The position numbers and the translations under genes were made by a program. Below the pieces are notes generated by a model. The model ran no database searches. It saw only the letters and a list, made by a program, of their open reading frames with translations, and was not told the origin of the DNA. Positions 8,117-17,108 of a DNA stretch of 33,865 nt are shown here, piece after piece (position 1 is the stretch's first letter; each line of letters starts with the position of its first letter). Source of the DNA: Thiohalobacter sp. (GTDB lineage: Bacteria > Pseudomonadota > Gammaproteobacteria > DSM-19610); assembly GCA_027080445.1 (NCBI GenBank), contig JALWRY010000496.1, positions 1 through 33,865 on the forward strand, in the 5' to 3' direction.

Positions 8117-9520
8117 TCAGGCGCTGATTCGAAATATCTGGTCATGAATCTGCTCGGCCCTGAGCTCGGTTGTATCGCCCAGCGCCTGCTGAAACAGCGA
8201 TATCCGTTCACGCAAGGCCTCAAGGGTAATGCCGGGATAACGGTGGCGATGAAATGCCGGTGGCGCGTGGGTTCCCGGCAGATCACGCTTTGTCCATTTG
8301 ATCAGTCGCCGTCCATTGGCTGTCATATAACCCGCCAGGTAGGTCAACAACGCCGGTTTCGGTAATCCGGCCTTGCCAGTCGTGATATTTTCCAGCACAT
8401 CCACCATGCGATCACACGCCAGCGGGCCATCCTGTGCCACGATATAGCGGTCGAACAGCGCCTTGCGCTCATCGCCAGCTGCAGCACCCATCTCACCGGA
8501 CAAAATCCTGCCCAGGGTATCTTCCAGTTCCTGCTCACTGAAACACGGGTAACTCAACTGGTTCGGGAGATGATAAAACCCCTCGTCTATGGCTTCATCG
8601 ATGTTCGGACGGTAACTGATGGCTGGCACCCCCATGCTGTACGCCTCGACGGCTGTGGTGCAGCCGTTATGAACCAGCGCCTTTGCCGCCATTAACCAGG
8701 GTACGACATTACCCTCGTTGCTTACCTTGACGTGTTGGCAGGTCGCCGCGATACGCTGGTAGATCGCCGGGTTTTCGGTCGGATGCGGCCGGACAATGAC
8801 TGTAAAATCCGGGAACGCCCGGTCCAGCACCGGGATCAATGCCTTGAACGCTTCAAACAGGGCCTGTTTGTGATCTCTCAGGGCTTCGGCAAATTCGACA
8901 CTCATCCCCCTGGCGGCTTTCCCGAATTTGGCTTTCTGCCCAGGTCTTGTTACCGGCCTGAACAGATTCTGCGCGGGATAGAAGGCATTGACGTGGTTGA
9001 AGTTGGTGTTAAGCAGGATAAATTTTCCGTGTTCCCGGCGCAGCGCATCGACCTCGTCCCGGTAGAAGGCGCCCATTTCACGGCGCAACATATCAGCGCG
9101 CGGGTTACCAGTGATATGTATCGGCTTTTCCCCGGGCATCTGCGGGTACTGACGCCACAGGCTGGCATTCTCTTCACCCCAGGCAAAGAGATGAGAAACA
9201 TATTTCAACGACACGGGTGACAAGCGGCGGGAAAAATACATGTCTGCGGGCAGATGTACCAGTGCTTCCTCATCCCAGGACACAATTTTCTGGCCGAGCT
9301 TGTGCATGATCCTGAACATGTTCAGGTTCATACGGGTAAAACTCTTGCACAGGTACAGGCTTCTGGGCAGCGAGGCGATTCTCAAATCGATCTTGCGATG
9401 TGAACCAATGATCGAGGGGAAACCCCGTTTCGCCGCGACACAGGCCAGTAACAACTTTGGATCAAGTTCACGCACCTGGTTTTCAACCGGGATAATGAGT
9501 GATACTTTTTGTGTCGTCAT
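8117..9520 (-). CDS. Surface carbohydrate biosynthesis protein, paralogue 2 (GT-B-like putative glycosyltransferase)
   Basis: A 467-aa protein beginning LIIPVENQVRELDPKLLLA. From memory this matches the NCBI 'surface carbohydrate biosynthesis protein' family (TIGR04396). Further hallmarks are WDEEALVHLP, HITGNPRADM, VIVRPHPTEN and VVPWLMAAKALVHNGCTTAVEA. The last resembles the C-terminal nucleotide-sugar domain of GT-B enzymes such as capsule Kdo transferases and CDP-glycerol transferases. It is a close paralogue of the gene immediately upstream, whose stop overlaps this start by 4 nt (ATGA). Placement directly downstream of the CMP-sugar synthetase and transketolase genes makes it a candidate ulosonic-acid transferase. 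That function is inference. Confidence 0.8.
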   Translation of the reverse strand: MTTQKVSLIIPVENQVRELDPKLLLACVAAKRGFPSIIGSHRKIDLRIASLPRSLYLCKSFTRMNLNMFRIMHKLGQKIVSWDEEALVHLPADMYFSRRLSPVSLKYVSHLFAWGEENASLWRQYPQMPGEKPIHITGNPRADMLRREMGAFYRDEVDALRREHGKFILLNTNFNHVNAFYPAQNLFRPVTRPGQKAKFGKAARGMSVEFAEALRDHKQALFEAFKALIPVLDRAFPDFTVIVRPHPTENPAIYQRIAATCQHVKVSNEGNVVPWLMAAKALVHNGCTTAVEAYSMGVPAISYRPNIDEAIDEGFYHLPNQLSYPCFSEQELEDTLGRILSGEMGAAAGDERKALFDRYIVAQDGPLACDRMVDVLENITTGKAGLPKPALLTYLAGYMTANGRRLIKWTKRDLPGTHAPPAFHRHRYPGITLEALRERISLFQQALGDTTELRAEQIHDQIFRISA

Positions 9521-10944
9521 ATCATTGCACGTCCACTCAGGGCCTGTACCCTGAACATGACGTCAGATACCGGTTCGATATGGATCTCGTTCCTGTAACC
9601 GAGCAGTTGCTGAAACCGCGCCATACGACCGCGAATATCGTCGAGGGGAAGCGCCGGGTAACGATGCAGCTGGTACTCGGGTTTGTTATGCGAGCCGGGC
9701 AGGTGTGATTTCACCCGCCGGGCCAGATCAAGCCCCCTGGCCAGTATCCAGCGTTGCAACCCGCCGGAAAGGGATGACGATGAAGAATCATCGGGGTACT
9801 TCTCCAGGCTCTCCAGCACGCGCACCATCCTTTCGCAGGCCAGCGGGCCGTCCTGGGCCTCCAGATAACGGTCAACCAACGACTGGCGCTCTGCGCCTGC
9901 CGGTGGCCCAAGTTCACCCCGCAGCACGCTGTCCAGCGTCTGCTTCAACTCATCAAAACTGAAACACTCGTGGCTGAGCCCGTTGGGCAGGCGATAAAAA
10001 CCTGTGTCATAGTCTTCATTGACCACTGCCCGGTAGCTAATGGCCGGCACATCCATCACAAAAGCCTCGACGGCCGTGGTGCAGCCGTTGTGGACCAGTG
10101 CCTTCGCCGCCATCAACCAGGGGACAACATTCCCCTCATTGGTCACCCGGACACGCTGGCAACGGGCGGCGATCTCCCGGTAGACATGATGATTCTCGGT
10201 CGGGTGGGGTCGCACCACGATAGTATGGGCGGGGAATGCCGCCTCCAGCGCCGGGATGAGCGCTTTAAACCGCTCGAACACGGCAAGCTTGTGTTCATAT
10301 AAACCCTTGGCGTATTCCCGGCTCATACCCCGGGCCGCGCGACCGAAACGGGCTTTCTCGCCAGGCTTTTTCACCGGCCTGAACAGATTAATGTCCGCAC
10401 CAAACGCATTTACATGATTGAAGTTGGTATTGATCAGGATAAAATCACCGTACTTCTCCCGCAGCGCTTCGGCATCATGCTCGTAATAGGTGCGGATCTC
10501 GGTTCGCAGCATATCGCCACGCGGATTTCCGACCGCGTGTATCGGCGTCTCTTTCGGTGTATGCGGGTATTGCCGCCACAGATCAACATTGTCCTGGCCC
10601 CAGGCAAACAGGCTCAGCACATACTTGATCGTCGCCGCATCGAGTCGTCGCGAGAAATAGGTCTTCGGTGGCAGGTGTACCAGTGCCTCCTCGTCCCAGG
10701 CAACGATTTTATGGCCAAAGCGCCGCGCAATGCGGAAAAACAGCAGGCTGCGAATCGTCATGCTCTTGGACAGGTAGATGGCGCGGGGAAAGGCATCGAT
10801 ATTAAATTCCATCTCCCGACGTGAACCGACAATCGATGAAAACCCGTGCTTTGCGGCGACACAGGCAAGCAACAGCTTGGGGTCCAGTTCGCGAACCTGA
10901 TTTTCGACAGGAATCAACAGTAATGGACGTGTTCCGTTCATCAT
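9517..10944 (-). CDS. Surface carbohydrate biosynthesis protein, paralogue 1 (GT-B-like putative glycosyltransferase)
   Basis: A 475-aa protein with the same block order as its downstream neighbour: LIPVENQVRELDPKLLLA, WDEEALVHLPPKTYFSRRL, VGNPRGDML, INTNFNHVNAFGA, VVRPHPTENHHVY and VVPWLMAAKALVHNGCTTAVEA. The two proteins are identical at most positions in these blocks and diverge mainly after about residue 370, as expected for a tandem duplication followed by specialisation. ATG 10944 lies 10 nt after the transketolase stop and has an AGG 9 nt upstream; an in-frame TTG at 10953 is less likely. Function is as for the paralogue: probably transfer of an activated acidic sugar, unproven. Confidence 0.8.
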   Translation of the reverse strand: MMNGTRPLLLIPVENQVRELDPKLLLACVAAKHGFSSIVGSRREMEFNIDAFPRAIYLSKSMTIRSLLFFRIARRFGHKIVAWDEEALVHLPPKTYFSRRLDAATIKYVLSLFAWGQDNVDLWRQYPHTPKETPIHAVGNPRGDMLRTEIRTYYEHDAEALREKYGDFILINTNFNHVNAFGADINLFRPVKKPGEKARFGRAARGMSREYAKGLYEHKLAVFERFKALIPALEAAFPAHTIVVRPHPTENHHVYREIAARCQRVRVTNEGNVVPWLMAAKALVHNGCTTAVEAFVMDVPAISYRAVVNEDYDTGFYRLPNGLSHECFSFDELKQTLDSVLRGELGPPAGAERQSLVDRYLEAQDGPLACERMVRVLESLEKYPDDSSSSSLSGGLQRWILARGLDLARRVKSHLPGSHNKPEYQLHRYPALPLDDIRGRMARFQQLLGYRNEIHIEPVSDVMFRVQALSGRAMI

Positions 10945-10954
10945 CGATGTCAAC

Positions 10955-12913
10955 CTAGGAAGCCGCTTCCAGTAATTGATCCGGCTTGTCCTTCATGGCC
11001 AGCAGGATGCGTACCGCCAGTTTGTCACCACTCAGGCCATGGTAATCCAGCACCTCCAGGGGTGTTCCGCATGCCGGATGATTATCGACCGCGAACTTGA
11101 GCAACGGCCTGCCGCGCAGCAGCTCAGATGACATCAACGCATTCAGCAGCGCATCACCAAGTCCACCGTAACCGGCATGATCATCCAGTACAAATACGCT
11201 TTCTGTATCGCCGATGACCGTTTCCAGCCAGTCAACATCAACCCGGTTGAGCCAGGGCATATTGATGACCTTTAATGAAAACCCGTGCGACTTTAAACGT
11301 TCCGCCGCTGTCAGCGCCTCGTTCAACATCACCGGACCGTAGCTGAACAGGACAGCGTCATCCCCTTCATTCAACACCGTGCCCTGCCCAAAGGTGAAAC
11401 GGCCATCTTCTGCGACAGGGATCACACCCGGCGACGGACCGATCACCAGGCGTATCATGCAACTCTGTTGCGCTTCATTCACACACCAGCGCAAGGCCTG
11501 GCGGGTTTCGACCTCATTACCGGGTTCAAGGATGATGCAGTCCGGCAAGGCGCCGAACAGGGAGATATCCCGCAGGCTCTGGTGCGACTTGCCCGGCCCG
11601 GCCGGAATCAGTCCGGCGTAATGACACACATAGATAATTTTTGTTTTTTCCGTTGCATTGTTATAGATCTGTTCGTTGGAGCGCGAGGCAAGGAACACCC
11701 CGAAGGAATTCACTATGGGCAGGCAGCCATTCAGCGCCAACCCCCCCGCCGTGGACACCATATCCTGTTCGGCAATACCGCTTTCGATAAACCTGTCCGG
11801 GAAGGCATTTTCGAAGGGCCGTAAACCACAGTCGGCGGAAAGATCCGCATCCATAACCACGATATCCTGTCTTTCCCGCCCCAGTTCAAGCAGCGCCTTG
11901 CCATAGGCGGTGACCACCTTGTCCGCCCGGTCTTTTAGCCTCACGCGGTTTCTCTCGCGACGATCAATGACCTCGGTAGCCAGTTCGCCCAGACCGAAAG
12001 CATCCAGCTGCGCGTTGATGCGTGCGGCGATTTCTGCATAGGCTGTTTCAAATGCCTCATCGTCCGGCGCACCGGAATGCCAGGGATACAGACCGTTTCC
12101 GGCTTTCAGGGCCGCAGGTCCTTCCATGAAGGAAACGCCCTTGCCCTTGATGGTGTCAGCAATCAACACTTTCGGCTTGTCACTGACCTGCCGGAATTCG
12201 GTGAAGACGCGTTCCAGTTCCGCAAAGTCGTGGCCATCACAACGCGCTGTATGCCAGCCGAAAGTCTCGAATTTTCTCTCCAGCTCACCAAGATCGATGA
12301 TCGCTTCCACCGGCTTGTCGGACTGAATCCTGTTCATATCAACAATGGCGGTAATATTGTTGACCGACTGGTGGGCCGTGGTCTGCAGTGATTCCCAGAC
12401 CTGCCCTTCCTGCAACTCGCCATCACCGGTCATCACGAATACCTGTCCGCCGGCGCCTTGCAGTTTTTTCGCCAGCGCCATGCCCTTGGCCTTGGATATT
12501 CCCATACCCAGTGATCCCGAGTTGGTCTCTATGCCGGGCAGGCTGACATCCGGGTGACCGTGTGTACCACCGAGCCGACGCAGGTTGATAAACAGCTCTT
12601 TGGGCAGGATGCCCAACGAATACAGGACCGCGTAGTACGCGGGCGCATCGTGGCCCTTGGAAGAAAAATAGATATCGCGGTCCGGGTGGTCGAATCCCAG
12701 CTCAAGGGTATTCATACCGGCATGGTAGAGCCAGGCAACGATATCCAGCGAGCTTAAACTGGAACCCAGGTGTCCCGAACCTGCCCGTTTGACAGTGGCC
12801 AGCGTATTGGCGCGACACATATCCGCCAGCAGGCGGAGCGTGTCATGTGCATCCAGGCCGCTTTCGCGTACCCGCTGAAATTCATTTGCCGCAATAAGTT
12901 TTATTTCTAGCAT
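10955..12913 (-). CDS. Full-length transketolase within the ulosonic acid cluster
   Basis: A 652-aa thiamine diphosphate enzyme. The N-terminal PP domain has GSGHLG (H48), SKGHDA (H88) and the cofactor motif GDGELQEGQVWES starting at residue 163, followed by VDMNRIQSD. The central Pyr domain has SGIAEQDMV with the conserved Glu, and a C-terminal transketolase domain follows (VFVLDDHAGYGGLGDALL). The sequence style resembles the two-subunit (split) transketolases fused end to end rather than E. coli TktA. It overlaps the CMP-synthetase gene by 7 nt. Being embedded in this operon it probably makes or trims the sugar phosphate for the NeuB-family enzyme by moving a two-carbon ketol unit. General pentose-phosphate duty is the alternative. 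Confidence 0.9.
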   Translation of the reverse strand: MLEIKLIAANEFQRVRESGLDAHDTLRLLADMCRANTLATVKRAGSGHLGSSLSSLDIVAWLYHAGMNTLELGFDHPDRDIYFSSKGHDAPAYYAVLYSLGILPKELFINLRRLGGTHGHPDVSLPGIETNSGSLGMGISKAKGMALAKKLQGAGGQVFVMTGDGELQEGQVWESLQTTAHQSVNNITAIVDMNRIQSDKPVEAIIDLGELERKFETFGWHTARCDGHDFAELERVFTEFRQVSDKPKVLIADTIKGKGVSFMEGPAALKAGNGLYPWHSGAPDDEAFETAYAEIAARINAQLDAFGLGELATEVIDRRERNRVRLKDRADKVVTAYGKALLELGRERQDIVVMDADLSADCGLRPFENAFPDRFIESGIAEQDMVSTAGGLALNGCLPIVNSFGVFLASRSNEQIYNNATEKTKIIYVCHYAGLIPAGPGKSHQSLRDISLFGALPDCIILEPGNEVETRQALRWCVNEAQQSCMIRLVIGPSPGVIPVAEDGRFTFGQGTVLNEGDDAVLFSYGPVMLNEALTAAERLKSHGFSLKVINMPWLNRVDVDWLETVIGDTESVFVLDDHAGYGGLGDALLNALMSSELLRGRPLLKFAVDNHPACGTPLEVLDYHGLSGDKLAVRILLAMKDKPDQLLEAAS

Positions 12914-13686
12914 TGTTTCGATTGCCCCTTTAACAAATACGGGAAGTCAGTAACGGACGGCAGTTCAGCCTGACAGGTGTCGACAAGGTACTCAGCCAGA
13001 CCCCAGTCGTACTCGGTGTTGACATCAAGACCTTCATAGCCCTCGGTAAAAAATGGCATCAGCACGTCACCGGCGATACTGCCCTGTTCAAACACCACAC
13101 GTGACCAGGCAATCTCCAGGCTGGCATTCTGTACATACACTTCAGGCAGCGCCGGGTACTGACTGCTGTGCCATGGCAGACCGGAGGAACGCAATGGCAT
13201 CAGCGGAACCATGCGCTTGCCCTGGAGCACCCACATCTTGCCGGGGTGCTGCTGGCATTTCTCGACAGCCCGCAACGAATCGATACCGCTTTCTGCACGG
13301 AAAGCCTGCCAGGCGCGCTGAATCGTCTGCGGCAGGCGAAAAGGACTGGTTGGACGCAGGATACTGAAACAGTCATATTCACGGCCTTCGGCCTTCAGCC
13401 TGTCCAGCGTATAGGCCAGCCAGCCAATATCCGGGGAAACATCGCCCGCGAACCGCTCCGGGCGCAGGAAAGGAACCTCCGCGCCATAGTGCCGGGCGAT
13501 CCCGGCGTAGTACTCCGAATCCGTGGAAACAATCACATCGGAAAAAATACCGCTCTGCAAGGCGGCCGAAATCGTGTAGGCGATCATGGGATGTCCTGAC
13601 AGATCGCGGATATTCTTGTCCGCGACCCGTTTTGAACCCGCCCTCGCCGGGATCAAGGCTACGACATTGTGATCTGTTTCTGTCAT
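12907..13686 (-). CDS. CMP-acylneuraminate-type cytidylyltransferase (NeuA/CMP-ulosonate synthetase family)
   Basis: A 259-aa protein starting VVALIPARAGSKRVADKN, the CTP-binding signature of CMP-Neu5Ac/CMP-Leg/CMP-Kdn synthetases (IPARAGSKR, residues 12-20). It continues with VIVSTDSEYY, FSILRPTSPFR and the late GLDVNTEYDW motif expected in this family. It would transfer CMP from CTP to the anomeric position of the finished 3-deoxy-ulosonic acid. It starts 2 nt after the aldehyde dehydrogenase stop and overlaps the transketolase start by 7 nt. The family is secure, but which ulosonic acid it accepts cannot be told. Confidence 0.9.
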   Translation of the reverse strand: MTETDHNVVALIPARAGSKRVADKNIRDLSGHPMIAYTISAALQSGIFSDVIVSTDSEYYAGIARHYGAEVPFLRPERFAGDVSPDIGWLAYTLDRLKAEGREYDCFSILRPTSPFRLPQTIQRAWQAFRAESGIDSLRAVEKCQQHPGKMWVLQGKRMVPLMPLRSSGLPWHSSQYPALPEVYVQNASLEIAWSRVVFEQGSIAGDVLMPFFTEGYEGLDVNTEYDWGLAEYLVDTCQAELPSVTDFPYLLKGQSKQC

Positions 13687-13688
13687 GG

Positions 13689-15161
13689 CTAAACCAGGCC
13701 CGGATCAATATTGATGTAGATGTCTTTCAGTTCGGAGTACACATCGAGCGCCTCGGGACCCGGCTCACGCGAGCCGTTGCCCGATTGCTTCAGGCCGCCA
13801 AACGGCATGTGCGGTTCGCTACCGTGCGTGCCGCCGTTAACGACAGCCACACCGGCCTGAATCTTCCGGGTGAACTCGGTGGCGCGGTGAATACTGCGTG
13901 TATGAATGGCGGCTGTCAGGCCATAGGGCGAGTCATTCGCCATGTGCAGGGCCTGTGCAAAATCTCTGGCCCGGTAAAGGCAGGTAATCGGACCAAACAG
14001 TTCCGTCACAGAGATTTCATCATGGGGGTCGACATTCTCGATAATCGTCGGCGCCATGTAGAAACCCTTTGCATGTGCCTCATCGTCCAGCCTGTGTCCG
14101 CCGAGGCTTATCGATGCACCGGCCTGCCTGGCCCTTTCGACAACAGCCAGCATGTTGTTGAGCTGTTTCTCGTTTATGACCGGCCCGAGGTCGTCACTGT
14201 CATCGGGACCGAGTTTGAGCGACCGGGCACGTTCTACAAGGCTGTTACGGAACTGGTCATAAACGGCATCAAAAACGATAATGCGACTCGCCGCTGCACA
14301 GCGTTGGCCGGCATTACTGAAAGCGGCAAGCAGCGTCCAGTTCACAGCCTTATCCAGGTCGGCATCGTCACAGACCAGCAAGGGATTCTTGCCACCCAGT
14401 TCAAGCGATACCTTCACCAGCCGCTCACCGGCTGTTTTGGCAATGCGTCGTCCCACGGCAGTAGAACCGGTGAAACTGATGACATCCACACCGGAACTGG
14501 CCGCCAGTGGCGCACCGGCTTCCTCACCCAGCCCCTGGATAATATTGAGCACACCATCAGGCAGACCGGCTTCTTCCGCAATCAGGCCGAATAACCAGGC
14601 GGTAGCCGGCGTATCCTCGGCCGCTTTAAGCACCACGGCATTGCCACAGATCAGCGCCGGAAAGACTTTCCAGGCAATGTTGGCGATCGGTGTATTGGCG
14701 GCGATAATCAACCCCGCTACGCCCATAGGCTGGCGTATGATGCTGGCGTACTTGTCCGGTATTGCGCTGGTCGTGGTACGTCCATAAAAGCGTCGCCCTT
14801 CCCCGGCCATGAACTCACCCTGCGCAATAGCTGCAGCCGTTTCACCCGTGGCGGCCGAAAAACTCATGCCGGTTTCCAGGGCAACCATCCCGGCAATATC
14901 ATCCTGGTAACTCCGCATCAGATGCGCAATGGTGTGCAACACCTCGCCCCGTTGTACCGGGCCCAGCCCGGCCCAGCCCGGCTGGGCATCTCTTGCCACC
15001 TGGATGGCCTGTTCAACATCAACCGCCGATGAGCGGCTTGCCCCGAACAGTTTCCCGCCGCTGTGAGGAGACAGCTTGTCAAACACCCTGCCGGACTGCG
15101 CATCGCTTTGCTCGCCATTGATCCAGTTGGGAATGATTGCAGGAATTAAATCGGTGAACAT
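13689..15161 (-). CDS. NAD(P)-dependent aldehyde dehydrogenase
   Basis: A 490-aa protein of standard ALDH length. The open frame runs 76 codons further upstream, but that part overlaps the SDR gene and is unlike ALDH, so I start at ATG 15161 (MFTDLIPAIIPNWINGEQ). The nucleotide-binding FTGSTAVG (230-237), the general base in VSLELGGKN (E254) and the catalytic cysteine in NAGQRCAAASR (C288) are all present, so it looks active. It lies 19 nt downstream of the SDR and 2 nt upstream of the CMP-synthetase. Canonical sialic acid routes have no ALDH. It may oxidise an aldehyde side product (for example a two-carbon fragment from the transketolase) or a sugar aldehyde. Substrate is unknown. Confidence 0.88.
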   Translation of the reverse strand: MFTDLIPAIIPNWINGEQSDAQSGRVFDKLSPHSGGKLFGASRSSAVDVEQAIQVARDAQPGWAGLGPVQRGEVLHTIAHLMRSYQDDIAGMVALETGMSFSAATGETAAAIAQGEFMAGEGRRFYGRTTTSAIPDKYASIIRQPMGVAGLIIAANTPIANIAWKVFPALICGNAVVLKAAEDTPATAWLFGLIAEEAGLPDGVLNIIQGLGEEAGAPLAASSGVDVISFTGSTAVGRRIAKTAGERLVKVSLELGGKNPLLVCDDADLDKAVNWTLLAAFSNAGQRCAAASRIIVFDAVYDQFRNSLVERARSLKLGPDDSDDLGPVINEKQLNNMLAVVERARQAGASISLGGHRLDDEAHAKGFYMAPTIIENVDPHDEISVTELFGPITCLYRARDFAQALHMANDSPYGLTAAIHTRSIHRATEFTRKIQAGVAVVNGGTHGSEPHMPFGGLKQSGNGSREPGPEALDVYSELKDIYINIDPGLV

Positions 15162-15180
15162 CAGAATAATCCGTCTGTGA

Positions 15181-16014
15181 CTACCAGGCAGTAAAACCAC
15201 CGTCGACCACCAGTTCCGTACCGGTAACGTATGACGATGCACCTGATGCGAGGAACAACAAGGGACCGCACAGGTCATGGTTGACCGCCATCCTTCCCAT
15301 GGGTACCCGGTGGCAAAATTTCGCCCTGAAGATTTCATCCTGCCCGCCCAGCACACCACCTGGCGACAGGGCATTGACCCGCACACCATGTGGCGCCCAG
15401 TGTGTCGCCAGGTAGCGGGTCAGGTTGACAACGGCCGCCTTGGATGCACCGTAAGCCGGGGGTTTAATAAAAGGCGGATCATCCTGTATGTGGTCATAAA
15501 ATCGCACATCGGGTGAAACACCGGCATACAGCGAGCCGATATTAATGATTGAGCCATGGCCGGCCCGCAACATGGGTTTGCCGAATACCTGGCTGGTCAG
15601 GAAAAGCCCCAGTGTATTCACCTCCAGTATCTCGCGGTTTTCCTCCAGGGGAATATCTTCCAGCCGGTAGCCGGTTTCCGTGCTGGCAGGCGGTCGATCA
15701 ATACCGGCGTTATTCACCAGGATCGAGGGAACGCCCAAAGTAGCCATACACGCTTCGCAAGCCTCTTCCAGTACGGCGCGTTCGCGAATGTCTGTACGCT
15801 GCAGTCTGAGATGCGTTTCATCGAAGCGCGCCTGCAGGCCGAGAAAATCTTCGGATACCGGCGTACCCGGCAAATCCAGGGCAAATACCCGCGCACCGGC
15901 TTCAAGCAATGCTTCGATCCAGACGGAACCAAGCCTGCCCAGTGCGCCGGTGACAACGGCAATATCAGACTCCAGGCTGAAGAGCTTGTTCAGGAGGCGG
16001 CCAGTTGCTGCCAA
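15181..16014 (-). CDS. Short-chain dehydrogenase/reductase (SDR)
   Basis: A classical SDR of about 277 aa: cofactor motif VTGALGRLG (22-29), NNAG (101-104), and the catalytic S161 / Y188-x3-K192 (YGASK). The C-terminus SSYVTGTELVVDGGF is typical. No ATG or GTG fits the N-terminus. A TTG at 16014 gives a short leader before the Rossmann strand and overlaps the NeuB-family gene by 25 nt; the true start could be a few codons further in. It resembles SDRs found beside neuB-type genes in flagellin-glycan clusters (PtmA-like), where the reaction is not settled. It probably oxidises or reduces a sugar hydroxyl or keto group in this pathway. Confidence 0.85.
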   Translation of the reverse strand: MAATGRLLNKLFSLESDIAVVTGALGRLGSVWIEALLEAGARVFALDLPGTPVSEDFLGLQARFDETHLRLQRTDIRERAVLEEACEACMATLGVPSILVNNAGIDRPPASTETGYRLEDIPLEENREILEVNTLGLFLTSQVFGKPMLRAGHGSIINIGSLYAGVSPDVRFYDHIQDDPPFIKPPAYGASKAAVVNLTRYLATHWAPHGVRVNALSPGGVLGGQDEIFRAKFCHRVPMGRMAVNHDLCGPLLFLASGASSYVTGTELVVDGGFTAW

Positions 16015-17069
16015 CGCTCTGCACCATTCAGCTTCTCGAAGGAAATATCCTCATCTTCCGCCATTGGCTGGCAGGTGACCCGACCAATGACCTTGTCCAT
16101 ATCATAGGGCGGCAAACCATCCCCCGGCGATTTGATCGCCAGGTCTTCGCGCCGCAGCGTGTGCCCTTCCGGCAGGTCGCGCGCGGCTACCAGCTTCTTG
16201 CCCATTTTAATGATCGGTTCGACTTCACTCTCGTAAGTACGTTTGACGCCGTCACCGATCGCCACCTTCAAACGACTCAAATCACGAACCAGCTTGCGGA
16301 ATCCGCCTGGCTCAAGTGAAAAGGCATGGTCCGTACCCTTCCAGGTATGGTTAAAGGTGAAATGCTTTTCAACAATCCTCGCGCCCAGCATAAAGGCGGC
16401 GATCGCCATGGCGATACCGTTGTCGTGTGATGACAGACCAATGGTGGCATGGGGAAAACGTTCACGGAATGTTGTGATCACACGAAGATTCAGCTCCTCG
16501 AATTCTGCCGGGTAACCTGCAGTGCACTGTAGAATGCCGAGCCTGGGGTTGATTGGCATGATGGCGTCGTAGGCCCGGTTGACATCATCCATGGAGCCAC
16601 CGCCGGTACTGACTATCATGGGCTTTCCAAACGCGGCAATATGGGTCAGCAGGGGTATGTTTTTCAGGTCTCCCGAGGCCACCTTGAAAGCCGGTATATC
16701 GAGCTTCGCCAGGAAATCCGCGCTGGGGATATCAAAGGCCGTCGCAATCACCGTAACGCCGATTTCCCTGGCGTAGTCCAGTAACTCACGGTATTCACTC
16801 CAGCCGAATTCCAGAAACTCACGGTGCTCACCGTAGGTTTTTCCGAAACTGTTCTCGTTCTCGTAAGGCTTGTTATAGCTCGCCTTTGTGTACAGGCTGC
16901 GGTTGTCGCGTTTCTGCAACTTCACTGCATTCGCACCACATTCCCTTGCCACACGAAACATCTCCATGGCGGTTTCCAGCTTGCCCTGATGATTATTTCC
17001 AATTTCCGCAATGACATAACACCCGCCATCATCCTGGATGTTTACGCCATCGATTGAGAGTTTCCGCAT
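15990..17069 (-). CDS. NeuB-family ulosonic acid synthase (PEP + aldose condensation)
   Basis: A 359-aa protein with an N-terminal TIM barrel and a C-terminal SAF (antifreeze-like) domain. Barrel motifs are VIAEIGNNHQGKLETA, AVKLQKRDN, AFKVASGD, ILQCTAGYPAEF, GLSSHDNG and EKHFTFNHTWKGTDHAFSL. The SAF domain begins around residue 290 (KKLVAARDLPEGHTLRREDL). This layout is diagnostic of the Neu5Ac/Leg/Pse/KDN synthase family. CTAGYP and SSHDNG differ from the CTSxYP and SDHT that I remember in Neu5Ac synthases, so the substrate may differ. First gene of the ten-gene operon, with AAGGAG about 10 nt before ATG 17069 and a promoter-like pair upstream. Confidence 0.92.
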   Translation of the reverse strand: MRKLSIDGVNIQDDGGCYVIAEIGNNHQGKLETAMEMFRVARECGANAVKLQKRDNRSLYTKASYNKPYENENSFGKTYGEHREFLEFGWSEYRELLDYAREIGVTVIATAFDIPSADFLAKLDIPAFKVASGDLKNIPLLTHIAAFGKPMIVSTGGGSMDDVNRAYDAIMPINPRLGILQCTAGYPAEFEELNLRVITTFRERFPHATIGLSSHDNGIAMAIAAFMLGARIVEKHFTFNHTWKGTDHAFSLEPGGFRKLVRDLSRLKVAIGDGVKRTYESEVEPIIKMGKKLVAARDLPEGHTLRREDLAIKSPGDGLPPYDMDKVIGRVTCQPMAEDEDISFEKLNGAERWQQLAAS

Positions 17070-17108
17070 CGCTTTACTGCTCCTTCACAGCACCTGTGTT
17101 GGCGCCGG

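Noticed and set aside
10967..10980. GGAAGC/GCTTCC palindrome at the transketolase end as a terminator
   Set aside because: The stem is short with no T run, lies within the coding end, and the next operon gene follows at once.
13632..14594. A 320-codon plus-strand frame opposite the ALDH gene
   Set aside because: It has no family resemblance and mirrors codons of a well-supported ALDH, so it is an antisense shadow.
15162..15389. N-terminal extension of the aldehyde dehydrogenase
   Set aside because: These 76 codons are antisense-free but overlap the SDR frame and do not look like ALDH; the start at 15161 gives the family's usual length.
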